NCBI GenBank assembly: GCA_945787715.1
Contig: CALZJE010000040.1
Location: forward strand, 1-42,479
Origin: an uncultured Ectothiorhodospiraceae bacterium
GTDB lineage: Bacteria; Pseudomonadota; Gammaproteobacteria; S012-40
Direction of reading: 5' to 3'
Length of the DNA stretch: 42,479 bases
Positions 1 to 8,507 of this stretch are shown piece by piece. Within the stretch, counting starts at the first letter, position 1. Each line of letters opens with the position of its first letter. The notes beneath the pieces are model-generated. The model was not told where the DNA came from, did no database searches, and saw nothing but the letters and a program-made list of their open reading frames with translations. A program made the position numbers and the translations under genes.

Positions 1-1109
1 CCATCAGGATTGTTAGTTTCATTTTTGACTATTTCAGTTCTTCGCCAGGAATCTTCTGCGATGACAAGAAAGGGACGATCAGGAAAACAGGCTTTAAAAG
101 CGTCGGTTGCTTTTTTAGTGAATGATTGAATAAACTCCCAGTTATCAATACCACGAAATTCATCAATGCGAAAACCATCTATGCGGTAATTTTGAATCCA
201 AAACTCTGCAGCTTGATAATGGAAGTCACGAGCCCGATGAACGCCATTAGCGTCGGCTTGTCGAAAGCGAAACAATCTGGCGCCATAATCTTCACCTCGA
301 CCAGGTTCTTCATCCCTATCATGCAAGAAATAGTTGTTTTCTGCCAAGGCTTCAAGTGGACATTCGCGTGCGTGATTCATGACGATATCAAGAAAAACAC
401 GAATACCTTTTTGGTGGCAACATTTAATGAAAAACTTTAAATCTACCGGGGCACCCATATCGAAATCTGTGGTAAAAAAGAAACGTGTACCATAGCCCCA
501 GTTTAGGGTGTCTGCCGAGTCTTGCGTGGGCAATAATTCAATGGCATTAATGCCAAGTTCCGCGAGCTCATTCAGCCGCTCGAATATCACTTTATCGAAA
601 GTACCGAGCCCAATTTGTCTTAATTTTGCAGTCTCACCAGCCGGAGAGCTCATCCAGCGCAGTGGCATTTCATAGATGATGATTTCATTATTATTTGCTA
701 AGTTTATATTTTCAGGCAGTTCATCATCCCATGAAAAGGGCTGTTGCCATCGTTTACCATTTTTAATATGAAAGACACCTCGATAACCGCCGAATCGTGT
801 TATTTCTTCAGCATAAGGATCAGCAACTGGTTTATGAATATTTCCATTGATGACAAATTCGTATTCGTAGCTACCATCCGCCAATGTTTGTGTCTCAAGA
901 TCTAGCTCGAAAAAATGTGAATCTTCGCCACTCATCCGCATAGGTATGCTTACCCAATTAAGTGGATCAAAACAATCTCGAGCGCAAAGTAATGCAAAAC
1001 GCATTTCTACTGATTGCGCATTTTCAACAGGAATGCGCATGATTGATGATGTTTTATTTTCAACGGCAATATTAGTGATCGTTGATTTAGTGATTAAGGA
1101 TGTGGTCAT
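1..1109 (-). CDS. GH13 alpha-amylase-family glycoside hydrolase, C-terminus cut by window edge
   Basis: An open frame runs from an ATG at 1109, with GGAGG just upstream, to the left edge (369 codons, no stop). Residues about 30-115 look like an N-terminal carbohydrate-binding/E-set domain of the CBM48 type (DGSYEYEFVING, DPYAEE). The GH13 catalytic barrel follows. Conserved region I is DIVMNH (241-246), region II is GFRIDEF with D316 as expected nucleophile, and region III is VIAEDSW with E352 as expected acid/base. The family cleaves or transfers alpha-1,4/1,6-glucan bonds. The E-set plus barrel layout fits glycogen-branching, debranching or trehalohydrolase-like enzymes, but the missing C-terminus prevents a choice. 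No secretion signal is visible, so it is probably cytoplasmic. It is separated from the next gene upstream by about 210 bp and is likely transcribed on its own. Confidence 0.88.
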   Translation of the reverse strand, partial: MTTSLITKSTITNIAVENKTSSIMRIPVENAQSVEMRFALLCARDCFDPLNWVSIPMRMSGEDSHFFELDLETQTLADGSYEYEFVINGNIHKPVADPYAEEITRFGGYRGVFHIKNGKRWQQPFSWDDELPENINLANNNEIIIYEMPLRWMSSPAGETAKLRQIGLGTFDKVIFERLNELAELGINAIELLPTQDSADTLNWGYGTRFFFTTDFDMGAPVDLKFFIKCCHQKGIRVFLDIVMNHARECPLEALAENNYFLHDRDEEPGRGEDYGARLFRFRQADANGVHRARDFHYQAAEFWIQNYRIDGFRIDEFRGIDNWEFIQSFTKKATDAFKACFPDRPFLVIAEDSWRRTEIVKNETNNPD

Positions 1110-1321
1110 AGACGGACCTCCGTGTTGTCGTGTTTATAAGCAGCTTACCAAACGAGCTAAGAAAATCTGTGATTGTGAAAGGGCGATTACTGGTAAGTAT
1201 TGTCTATATATTGTGGCGGTCAAGTTAATTTCAAAATATAGTTTGCATGAATCTGTATTCCAGTCTCATTTCATACTGAAGCACTATGTGATTGTGGTCT
1301 GTTATTTACAGAATAGTACCA

Positions 1322-2593
1322 TTAACGATCAATTTTAATGTGAGTAGAGTAGCGATCATGCTCGGAATTGAAATTATAGATAATCATGTCTGTGACTTCT
1401 ATTTTTTCATCTCCGTATTCAGTATCGGAGTATGAGAGTGTATAGCGAGGAGATCGTGATTGCTCTGATTCATTAACCAGTTTGGAGATGTCATTTTTGA
1501 ATTCAACAAAGTTCATTTCTAAAATTGCTTCGAGGTTTGTTTCGATTTTTCCATTTCCTATCTCGTTAATGCTTAACAATCTGTTATGCATATCGTATTC
1601 ATGTTTGATGATTGAAAAACTAGTGTGTTCTGCAGAGTTGGTTGTCGAAATGGCACTGCCATGGATAGTTGTAACCTCTTTGGTATTCAATGAGCCAAAT
1701 TCACTATATTCTGTAACGACATACCCTGTAAGAGCGGATACATATTCACCATTTAACGGGTAATCATAGTATTTTTTCTGGTATTCTGCCTCCAGCTTAC
1801 CACTATTAGAATACACAAATTCTGTTACAGCTGCTAAGTGCTCAACAACATTGATTTCATCATAAGTGTAATAATACGCTCTGGAGCTTAAAACGTCGCC
1901 GGTTTCATTTGTCGTGTTAATAACACATCGGTTTGGAAAGTCATCGTCTGTTAAGAAAATTTGGTCTATCCCTGGTTCCAAGTATGTGCAGAATATTTCG
2001 CCATTTTCTACGGTTTCATAAGTTTGAATTTTAGCATATAGGTCATTAATGAATTCATAGTTTTCTATAAAGTCTACATCTTTATCCAACGCATTATAAA
2101 CTATACTATCGACTGTCAAATCATCATCAAAGATGACTTTAAAAGATTTTTCAGAATGAGTGTTAATACTGAGTGCTACCGAACTAAATAGGTTACCATT
2201 CGATGAAGCAGGCATAACTTTCAGATGCAATAAGTCATCTTCTACAACGTATTCAATTCCGCTTGATATAACGTCATCGTCTGTCAACCAAATATTATCA
2301 TTTCCCGGAGAGTTGTATGTGTAAGTAATTGACTCCTGTGTCTCAGTATTTAGAGTGACTTTTTTTGAGTAGCTTGCTATGTCGTCGTCAAATGTACCGT
2401 AGATCGTATCAGTACTAGAACCTTGTCCGCCATTTTTATATTTTATAAAAGTAATAGTGTCTTGTGATTGTTCAATTTTTTCATGAATTGTTGCTGATGT
2501 GTTCATGAGATAGTTTTCTTCTGATGTGATACATGCGGTTAGGGTTAAAATTATAAATGTAGAAATAATTGTATTGTACATTGTTTTGTACAT
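1322..2593 (-). CDS. Predicted lipoprotein with acidic G-x-D-x-I-W/F-x-T-D-D repeats (paralog 1)
   Basis: This 423-residue protein has a lipoprotein signal: a hydrophobic stretch ending in LTAC with C21 as the lipidated cysteine. The ATG at 2593 follows GGGGAG. I do not recognise a named family. The visible feature is a short acidic motif found three times: around residues 56-71 (ends YGTFDDD), 97-107 (PGNDNIWLTDDD) and near 207-219 (PGIDQIFLTDDD). The rest is beta-rich, with many Tyr and Thr residues. It is clearly paralogous to the next gene upstream; compare residues 92-115 here with 96-119 there, sharing IW-TxDD, SG and IEY. It is the last gene of the sigma/anti-sigma/caspase cassette. 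The repeats could bind metal or form a surface scaffold, but that is inference. Confidence 0.8.
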   Translation of the reverse strand: MYKTMYNTIISTFIILTLTACITSEENYLMNTSATIHEKIEQSQDTITFIKYKNGGQGSSTDTIYGTFDDDIASYSKKVTLNTETQESITYTYNSPGNDNIWLTDDDVISSGIEYVVEDDLLHLKVMPASSNGNLFSSVALSINTHSEKSFKVIFDDDLTVDSIVYNALDKDVDFIENYEFINDLYAKIQTYETVENGEIFCTYLEPGIDQIFLTDDDFPNRCVINTTNETGDVLSSRAYYYTYDEINVVEHLAAVTEFVYSNSGKLEAEYQKKYYDYPLNGEYVSALTGYVVTEYSEFGSLNTKEVTTIHGSAISTTNSAEHTSFSIIKHEYDMHNRLLSINEIGNGKIETNLEAILEMNFVEFKNDISKLVNESEQSRSPRYTLSYSDTEYGDEKIEVTDMIIYNFNSEHDRYSTHIKIDR

Positions 2594-2656
2594 TGTATTC
2601 TCCCCAGGAAAGACATTGGATTCTTTGGAATTAAGAACTAAAGTTATTTTATTTGT

Positions 2657-3949
2657 TTACCGGAAAATAGAAATATATTTTGACGTATAAATTGGTTGGT
2701 CATTATTGATATTAAATTCTACTCTTTTTGTGGTTACTATTGTTTCGTTCGGACCTTCGTAAGTTGATTTGGATTGTTCCAGTTTTCGGTTTTCTAAAAC
2801 CTCGCCGTTATTAATCATATCAGTGATCATTTGTTCCATTTTTAATGAATCAATTGTTGAATCTGCGTTAAACTGAATTGGGATGTTTCCTGTATACGCC
2901 TTCTCGATATTTTTATCGCCATTAATTTCAATGGTTGCAAATAGAAAGTCAGCGTATTCGGCGTATGAGTTTGTCTCGTAATCATACATATTGACAATGT
3001 TGATATATGTTTCAATTAATGAGGATTCTGTTGTTGAGATAGTGAGGCTGAATGTCGCGTTTAAAAAACTATTTTCAAGATCTGGTATGTCATGTGATGT
3101 TGTAAATTGATGGGTTACTTCTCTTTCTAACTCGTTTTCATTCGTGTAAAAATATTCTTTGGTGTTATGAATAAAATCGTCAGCGGTGTTGAGAATGACA
3201 TCTTCACCTGAATCAATGACTGAAATACTTGATTCTATATTTCCATGTTCATTTTTTTTTGAAATTATGCATTCTTCGAAGACATCATCAGTGGTTAGAA
3301 AAATCATATCATCCCCAGGGGCAGAGAAATGGCAAGTTAAAATTTGATTGTCTTCTATTTTTTCTGATTTTATAGATTCGTATCTATTGTGACTGGGAGG
3401 ATTTTCAAAAGCGGCCTGGTTTTGATAAAAAGAGTTTTCATCTTTATCAAATGTATAGTCTTTGGAATTGGTGTTAATGCTGAGTTTTACTGTTTCTTTC
3501 GCAGGGGTGTAAATGATATTGCGTGTATCGCTATCAATATAGAAGGATTTTGGTGTAGATACGATTTTTTGTAACAAGTTTCCTGTCATCTTATATTCTA
3601 TTGTGCCTGATGTGATGTCATCATTCGTAAACCAAATGCCATCTTCTCCCCTATCATTGTAGTAACGTGTGATTGATTCATCAGTATCAGGATTGATAAT
3701 TGTTTTAATTGAGTAGTTTAATACCTTATCATCGGTGGTTCCATAAACTTTGTCCTCTCCATGCCCGGCATCTGTCATATATTGAATATAGCTGATTGTA
3801 TCTCTCTGTTGATGATCTTTTGTATGTAATTCTACTTTTAAATCAAAATTACTGATTATATTTTTAGTTTCATCATCGCTAAGCGTATCATCTGTATTAC
3901 AAGCTGTGATAGCAGGTAATAGAAAAAGAAAATATCTTAATTTATTCAT
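2657..3949 (-). CDS. Predicted lipoprotein with acidic G-x-D-x-I-W/F-x-T-D-D repeats (paralog 2)
   Basis: This 430-residue protein has a lipoprotein signal ending in ITAC (C17). It carries four copies of the acidic motif seen in its paralog: GEDKVYGTTDD (64-74), GEDGIWFTNDD (101-111), PGDDMIFLTTDD and GEDVILNTADD in the middle third. The motif is always followed by a strand-like segment. It lies 18 bp downstream of the caspase-like gene and 63 bp upstream of the second lipoprotein, so co-transcription is likely. The ribosome binding site is weak. No enzyme motif is visible. The two lipoproteins probably arose by tandem duplication and then diverged; only the repeat and its flanks remain clearly alike. 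Confidence 0.8.
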   Translation of the reverse strand: MNKLRYFLFLLPAITACNTDDTLSDDETKNIISNFDLKVELHTKDHQQRDTISYIQYMTDAGHGEDKVYGTTDDKVLNYSIKTIINPDTDESITRYYNDRGEDGIWFTNDDITSGTIEYKMTGNLLQKIVSTPKSFYIDSDTRNIIYTPAKETVKLSINTNSKDYTFDKDENSFYQNQAAFENPPSHNRYESIKSEKIEDNQILTCHFSAPGDDMIFLTTDDVFEECIISKKNEHGNIESSISVIDSGEDVILNTADDFIHNTKEYFYTNENELEREVTHQFTTSHDIPDLENSFLNATFSLTISTTESSLIETYINIVNMYDYETNSYAEYADFLFATIEINGDKNIEKAYTGNIPIQFNADSTIDSLKMEQMITDMINNGEVLENRKLEQSKSTYEGPNETIVTTKRVEFNINNDQPIYTSKYISIFR

Positions 3950-3967
3950 TTTATATGTCTCGTGATA

Positions 3968-5602
3968 TTAGAATCTGTAACCAATATTTATGTTGATATG
4001 TTTAAGCTGAGAATTGTTGCCATATACTCTATCGTTCATTACGCTTAATTTGGCGCCTGTTTCTGCACTGATAATCATTGCATCATTTTCAAAACTAACA
4101 CTTAGTGGTAATCTAAGCCCGTAGACATTCTCTTTGCTTAATCGTTGGCCTGCACGATAAACGGATAGATTGTTGGGAAATGAAGAAAGCCGTTCTTGAA
4201 GAACGCCCAAGCCGATATCAAAACGAATTTTGTCTTTACCTCCGAATGATTTGGTGAATAGGTTCTTCATCCAGGTGATATGTTTTCCTTTTAGTATTCC
4301 CCAGCCACCGAGTTCATACATACCGATTTCCAGGTAATAATCCGGGCTGAAACTTCTTCTCAAATTGATGTTATATCCTGTGTACTTTTTATCGACATCT
4401 GGGTACTCAGGTTCATCTCCCCAGCCTTGATAATATTCATACTGTAATATAGATTGTGAATATCCGGTGTGTATAGACGTAATTCCCTTTTGCGATATAT
4501 CGTAAAAAGAATAATCGTTGCTTTTGAGGGGGATGGCTCCCCTTGTTCTGTTTACAACTTTCTGTGTCGGTGTTAGGGATGCATAGTCGATGTGATGTAT
4601 GGTCGAATCATCGAGTGTTATTTGAGTTGTGTATAGCTGTGCTGGTTCATCAATGGTAATATCATATTTACCAGGTTCCAGGCTTACTGCAATGTCTCTA
4701 TGGGTGTTTTTATTAAGCTCTGCGATTAAAGTACCAAAGCTATCACGTACAAAAACATGGCCTATCACTTCCTCCGGGATCACGAGTGAAGTAGAAGACG
4801 TTTTTAGATCTGTCAAAACCAGATCGCCGGCTCCGGCTAGTTGAATGTTATATGCTGGGTGTTGCGCTCCAGCAACAGAATTTTCAGTATGTGAAACAGT
4901 TTCATGAAATGCATATTGATAGGCTTCGTTAAGTGTTACCTGGTTATCACCGCTTATATCGGAAGCACCACGTAATGCTGATATTAGATGATGGGTAAAA
5001 AATGATCCGCCAATATTGTCGGATTCCTGCGCAGCTTCATCTGCTGAGCTGGCAGTAAGGAATACATGTCCCTTAACTTGATTTGCGGAATTTAGTAAGA
5101 ATGGGGATTTTCTAGTGCCTCCTTTTAAGCGCGTGAATGCGCCAGATTGACAGGAATCCAGTATTGCTACATGTATATCAGAATCAATTTCCTGCAATGA
5201 TTTTTTTAATATTGAATATTGCATTTTTCCATCTCGGAGTAATAATCCCTCTTCATCAGAGTGTCCTGAATAGTAGAAGAAGAACTCCATACGCGATTCA
5301 CTGACTTTTAACCGAGACACAATCGATTTGAGATTTTCTAAAGTCTTCTCAAATTGTTGTTTGCTTGGGCTGAGGAGTAGTGTTTTATTTTGCGGGTCAA
5401 GCCCTCCGATTTCTTCGAATACTTTTGTTAATGCAAGCGCGTCGGATTCTGCATAACGAAGCATTGGCCTGTCTGAGCCCCCATTGTTTGACGCAGTGAT
5501 GAATGCATACCGTGTTACCTCTGTTTTTTCACTATTAATTGAATGTGCTTGTTGAGTGATGAATAACAATAGAGTACCTAAAACAAGAGAGAATACTTTC
5601 AT
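3968..5602 (-). CDS. Secreted caspase-like (peptidase C14) protein with beta-barrel-like C-terminus
   Basis: 544 residues. A signal peptide (about 1-21) ends near QAHS. Residues 30-270 form a caspase/metacaspase p20-type domain with the catalytic dyad visible: His114 in YYSGHSDE and Cys151 in LDSCQSG. A later GGSFFTHHLISAL segment is typical of the family. ISGDNQVTLNEAY near 215-230 resembles an EF-hand loop and a helper helix common in bacterial C14 proteins. The last 130 or so residues alternate polar and aromatic positions and end in INIGYRF, as in outer membrane beta-barrels, so the protease may be tethered at the outer membrane; that is inference. It overlaps the anti-sigma gene by 4 nt (ATGA), which argues for translational coupling. 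Substrate unknown. Confidence 0.85.
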   Translation of the reverse strand: MKVFSLVLGTLLLFITQQAHSINSEKTEVTRYAFITASNNGGSDRPMLRYAESDALALTKVFEEIGGLDPQNKTLLLSPSKQQFEKTLENLKSIVSRLKVSESRMEFFFYYSGHSDEEGLLLRDGKMQYSILKKSLQEIDSDIHVAILDSCQSGAFTRLKGGTRKSPFLLNSANQVKGHVFLTASSADEAAQESDNIGGSFFTHHLISALRGASDISGDNQVTLNEAYQYAFHETVSHTENSVAGAQHPAYNIQLAGAGDLVLTDLKTSSTSLVIPEEVIGHVFVRDSFGTLIAELNKNTHRDIAVSLEPGKYDITIDEPAQLYTTQITLDDSTIHHIDYASLTPTQKVVNRTRGAIPLKSNDYSFYDISQKGITSIHTGYSQSILQYEYYQGWGDEPEYPDVDKKYTGYNINLRRSFSPDYYLEIGMYELGGWGILKGKHITWMKNLFTKSFGGKDKIRFDIGLGVLQERLSSFPNNLSVYRAGQRLSKENVYGLRLPLSVSFENDAMIISAETGAKLSVMNDRVYGNNSQLKHININIGYRF

Positions 5603-6396
5603 TGTTTTTCCTTATTAAGTAATAATGATGTTTGATGAACGTTGTCGTTGATAGTTAGGGATTTTTCTTTTGCTTGTTCTATGTTTTGAGCTAATAATTT
5701 ACCTTGTTCAATAATTTCTTTTGGATTTAAAGGGTGGTTAGCCGTTACCATAAAAAATCGTTCAAAGTGAGGGGCGTTATCCAGTTCATAGGAGTAGGGT
5801 AGGTCTACACTGTTTTTAGAATCCAGTTTTGTGCTGTCAAGTGGTGTGCTAGGGAAGTGTAAGGTTACATCTCCTCGTCCATCGATAGAGAGTATGACGC
5901 CGTACTGATAATTTGCTCGTTGATAACGAATCTGTAATTTATCGCTTTTATTGACTAGGCTGTTCTGAGTGAGTTGCTCTATGTTGTCTGCTTGTTTTCG
6001 ATAAATTGAAAGCGAAGGTTGTATGCCTTTTAAGCGTATTGTGTCATCGGTAGAATGAAAAATCTGTGTATCAAATTCGTTACTGATAAAACCACCAGGA
6101 GATACAATTATTAAACAAATTATAAGACTAAGCGCGATAGCCAAGCCCGGGGGAGAGAAATACTTGCTTGTTTTTCCTTTGTTAAGATCGGCTTTAAAAC
6201 GGATGTTTTTAATTGTTTGCTGCCGATTAAATTTCTCATCAAAGCACTGATTCGCATTTAAAATCGATTGATAACGTTGTTTCACTAAAGGGTCTGTCGA
6301 AACTTTCTGTTTAACAATATCACTCTCTTCGGATGTTGTTTCCCCAAGAATATAGCGTTCTAACAAAATATCGGATATAGGATTGTTACCTTTCAT
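5599..6396 (-). CDS. Anti-sigma-like single-pass membrane protein with DUF4384-like domain
   Basis: 265 residues with no signal peptide. The N-terminus (about 1-75, LLERYILGETTSEESDIV) resembles the short helical anti-sigma segment seen next to ECF sigma genes. One membrane helix lies at 82-99 (GLAIALSLIICLIIV). The exported part (about 120-240) includes YGVILSIDGRGDVTLHFP and ERFFMVTAN, a pattern I associate with DUF4384-like domains that accompany bacterial caspases. It begins immediately after the sigma factor stop and overlaps the caspase gene. Expected role: hold the sigma factor at the inner membrane and release it on an envelope signal. The sigma partner is inferred from adjacency. Confidence 0.72.
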   Translation of the reverse strand: MKGNNPISDILLERYILGETTSEESDIVKQKVSTDPLVKQRYQSILNANQCFDEKFNRQQTIKNIRFKADLNKGKTSKYFSPPGLAIALSLIICLIIVSPGGFISNEFDTQIFHSTDDTIRLKGIQPSLSIYRKQADNIEQLTQNSLVNKSDKLQIRYQRANYQYGVILSIDGRGDVTLHFPSTPLDSTKLDSKNSVDLPYSYELDNAPHFERFFMVTANHPLNPKEIIEQGKLLAQNIEQAKEKSLTINDNVHQTSLLLNKEKQ

Positions 6397-6879
6397 TTAA
6401 ATATCACTCAATTCATTCAGTTTTTGATTTAGTTGTCTTAACCGCTTCCTGATGCCGGATTCAGACATATTCATTTCTTTAGCAACTTCTTGCAGCGTTA
6501 AACCATCGACTAGGTGGAGAACTGCGATTGTTCTGCTACTTTCGGGTACTCGTTTAAAAAGCATAGATAAGACTCTTGCTGCATGTGTCTGTGACTCTAT
6601 GTCTTCTAAAGTGGCGATTCGTACTAACAAATCATCACTATTATGCTCATGCCAGCTATGCTCTTTTTGATATTTGCGTATAATATTTAGGCAAGTGTTT
6701 GTCGCAATTCGATAGAGCAGTGAAGATGGCGTGGTGAGATCCAGCTCATTTTCCTTAATTATTATCTGGACAAACACATCCTGCATAGCTTCGTAGGCAA
6801 GTGATTCATTTTTAAGTAACTTTTGACATCGCCTGAATACCATGGAAGCATAGCTGTCATATAAATCTTCGATATTAAT
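6397..6879 (-). CDS. ECF-type RNA polymerase sigma factor, probable ATT start
   Basis: Region 2 is visible as LYDSYASMVFRRCQ...AYEAMQDVFVQI, followed by YRIATNTCLNIIRKYQ. Region 4 is VLHLVDGLTLQEVAKEMNMSES...IRKRL. The first ATG in frame is at 6843, but it falls inside the region 2 helix: seven codons upstream of it read LYDSYAS, which belongs to the fold. No ATG, GTG or TTG lies between the in-frame stop at 6898-6900 and 6843. An ATT at 6877-6879 has GGGGA six bases upstream. I therefore place the start there (160 residues), as in infC-type starts. It heads the sigma/anti-sigma/caspase/lipoprotein cassette. Group assignment within ECF factors is not possible by eye. Confidence 0.82.
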   Translation of the reverse strand: MNIEDLYDSYASMVFRRCQKLLKNESLAYEAMQDVFVQIIIKENELDLTTPSSLLYRIATNTCLNIIRKYQKEHSWHEHNSDDLLVRIATLEDIESQTHAARVLSMLFKRVPESSRTIAVLHLVDGLTLQEVAKEMNMSESGIRKRLRQLNQKLNELSDI

Positions 6880-6885
6880 TGTTGT

Positions 6886-6890
6886 TCCCC
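6886..6890 (-). promoter_or_regulatory. Ribosome binding site (GGGGA) supporting an ATT start of the sigma gene
   Basis: On the minus strand GGGGA lies six bases before the ATT at 6879-6877. No equally placed site precedes the internal ATG at 6843. A rare start codon would limit translation, which fits a low-abundance sigma factor. Confidence 0.45.
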
Positions 6891-7125
6891 GTTTGTTTTA
6901 TTTATTAAACACATCAACTAACGGAATGTGTTACTTTTATTTGAGGGAATTATAAACGACTGGTTAATGAAAATACTGGGCCTCCAGGGCTGCCTATGAA
7001 CATATAGGGGGAATGTTTAGAAGTTTAACGATAAAATAGTTTAAAACTGATCTGAGTTTGCTAAATTAGGTTTTCACTTCGGTGTATCATTTATAACTGG
7101 AAACTTTACAATCCGAGGAATAATT

Positions 7126-7377
7126 ATGGGAATTTTGGATAAAGCAAAAGGCCTTTCCAATAAAGTAATTGATAAGGCGGGTGAATTTAGTAGTGATGAA
7201 TTAATTGCAGATACGATCATCAAAGCTGTTGAGAAGCAGGAGAAAGTTAATAAAGTACTCGAAGCCAGAGGCTCAAAATATCGAGTGGCCGATATTAATT
7301 TGCAGATGGGTATACCGCCAAATGTGGAGTTCGGAATTCGCAGGATTTCTGATGAAAGTTCGGAAGATGAAGATTAA
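7126..7377 (+). CDS. Small hypothetical protein (83 aa)
   Basis: An ATG with GAGGAA seven bases upstream makes this a credible gene. The N-terminal half is an amphipathic, Lys-rich helix pattern (ILDKAKGLSNKVIDKAGEF, then IIKAVEKQEKVNKVLEARG). The middle (YRVADINLQMGIPPNVEFGI) looks like two strands. The tail is acidic (DESSEDED). There is no membrane segment or signal. It is transcribed divergently from the sigma factor gene, with about 245 bp between. I recognise no family and assign no function. Confidence 0.6.
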   Translation: MGILDKAKGLSNKVIDKAGEFSSDELIADTIIKAVEKQEKVNKVLEARGSKYRVADINLQMGIPPNVEFGIRRISDESSEDED

Positions 7378-7601
7378 AAGTAACTGTAACATTAAAGACG
7401 ATTAGCTTGCATTCGCAGGAATTAGGTTGCGAAGTTGTTGAAATATCGGGCACTAAACAAGACTAGACACCATCAGGTTTCGTTATTCAAAAAAACAATC
7501 TGTACGATTAAACGAAGGTAGTTAAAGTCGCGAGCGATTAATGTTTAATTAATTTGACTAACAGAGTTTTCACTTTTGTTGTTTTTCGTACGGGCAACTA
7601 G

Positions 7602-8444
7602 CTAATTGATGTAGTCACCCCATAGCAGTGTAATCCAGCCTGCAGATGCGAGGAATGGGCCGAATGGAATTGGCATATTTTTATCTCGGCCATGTATTAT
7701 AATGAGTGTAATACCCACTACAATTCCCACTAATGATGAGAGTAGAATGATCGGAAGCAGGGATTGCCAGCCCATCCACACGCCTAACATTGCGAGCAGT
7801 TTGAAATCGCCATGTCCTATACCCTCTTTACCCGTGGTTAATTTAAACAAAATGTAAACTGACCACAGGCTCAGATAGCCGAGGATCCCGCCGACGATTG
7901 CGGATTCCGCATCAGTGAAAATGCCCGCAAGACTTAGCCCGAGACCAAGCCAAAGAAAAGGGAGAGTGATGCTGTCTGGTAATAGTTGATGATCAAAATC
8001 GATGATGCTGAGCGTGACGAGTGCCCATGTTAGCAGTAGTGCTGCGATCGTTTCCCAGGTTGGGCCTAAGTGCCATGCCACGGCTATCGATAACAGTGCC
8101 GTGATTGCTTCGATAGCGGGATAGCGAAGTGGAATGTTTGTGCCACAATCGCTGCAGCGACCTTTGAGGAACAAATAACTGAGGATAGGAATGTTCTCCA
8201 TCGCCTTAATTTCGTGGCTGCACTTTGGGCAGTGTGAGTTGGGCGTGATTAGATTGAAGGGTGCGTCTTCCTTTTCGTCGGAAGATGTTTTTCGAAAACG
8301 TGCGTGACCCAGAGCGTACCATTCGTTTTCCATCATCACCGGTAGACGTAAGATGACGACATTGAGGAAGCTGCCGACCAGTAATCCTAAAACGCCAATC
8401 ACAGTGATAAAAAAGAGGGGGTTGTGGCTAAAAAATATTAACAT
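7602..8444 (-). CDS. Prepilin peptidase (PilD/GspO family, A24)
   Basis: 280 residues, polytopic inner membrane aspartic protease that cleaves and N-methylates type IV prepilins. The cytoplasmic zinc-binding tetracysteine is complete (C72, C75, C97, C100 in CPKC and CSDC). Both catalytic aspartates are visible: D149 in SIIDFDHQLLPD and D213 in GHGDFKLLA. About seven to eight membrane segments surround them. It is the last gene of the pilus operon, 63 bp after the protease gene, and would process the three prepilins encoded at the other end of the same operon. Having its own peptidase suggests the system can work independently of a housekeeping PilD. Confidence 0.95.
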   Translation of the reverse strand: MLIFFSHNPLFFITVIGVLGLLVGSFLNVVILRLPVMMENEWYALGHARFRKTSSDEKEDAPFNLITPNSHCPKCSHEIKAMENIPILSYLFLKGRCSDCGTNIPLRYPAIEAITALLSIAVAWHLGPTWETIAALLLTWALVTLSIIDFDHQLLPDSITLPFLWLGLGLSLAGIFTDAESAIVGGILGYLSLWSVYILFKLTTGKEGIGHGDFKLLAMLGVWMGWQSLLPIILLSSLVGIVVGITLIIIHGRDKNMPIPFGPFLASAGWITLLWGDYIN

Positions 8445-8507
8445 AGTGTTTACACTTCAAGGTTTGATTTTCAGTCTCTATCCGAGCAAAAAATTTCATT
8501 AGATAAT

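Noticed and set aside
126-1338. Plus-strand open frames in the left 1.3 kb
   Set aside because: Those left of 1109 lie opposite a clear GH13 gene. The rest have no ribosome site or recognisable content.
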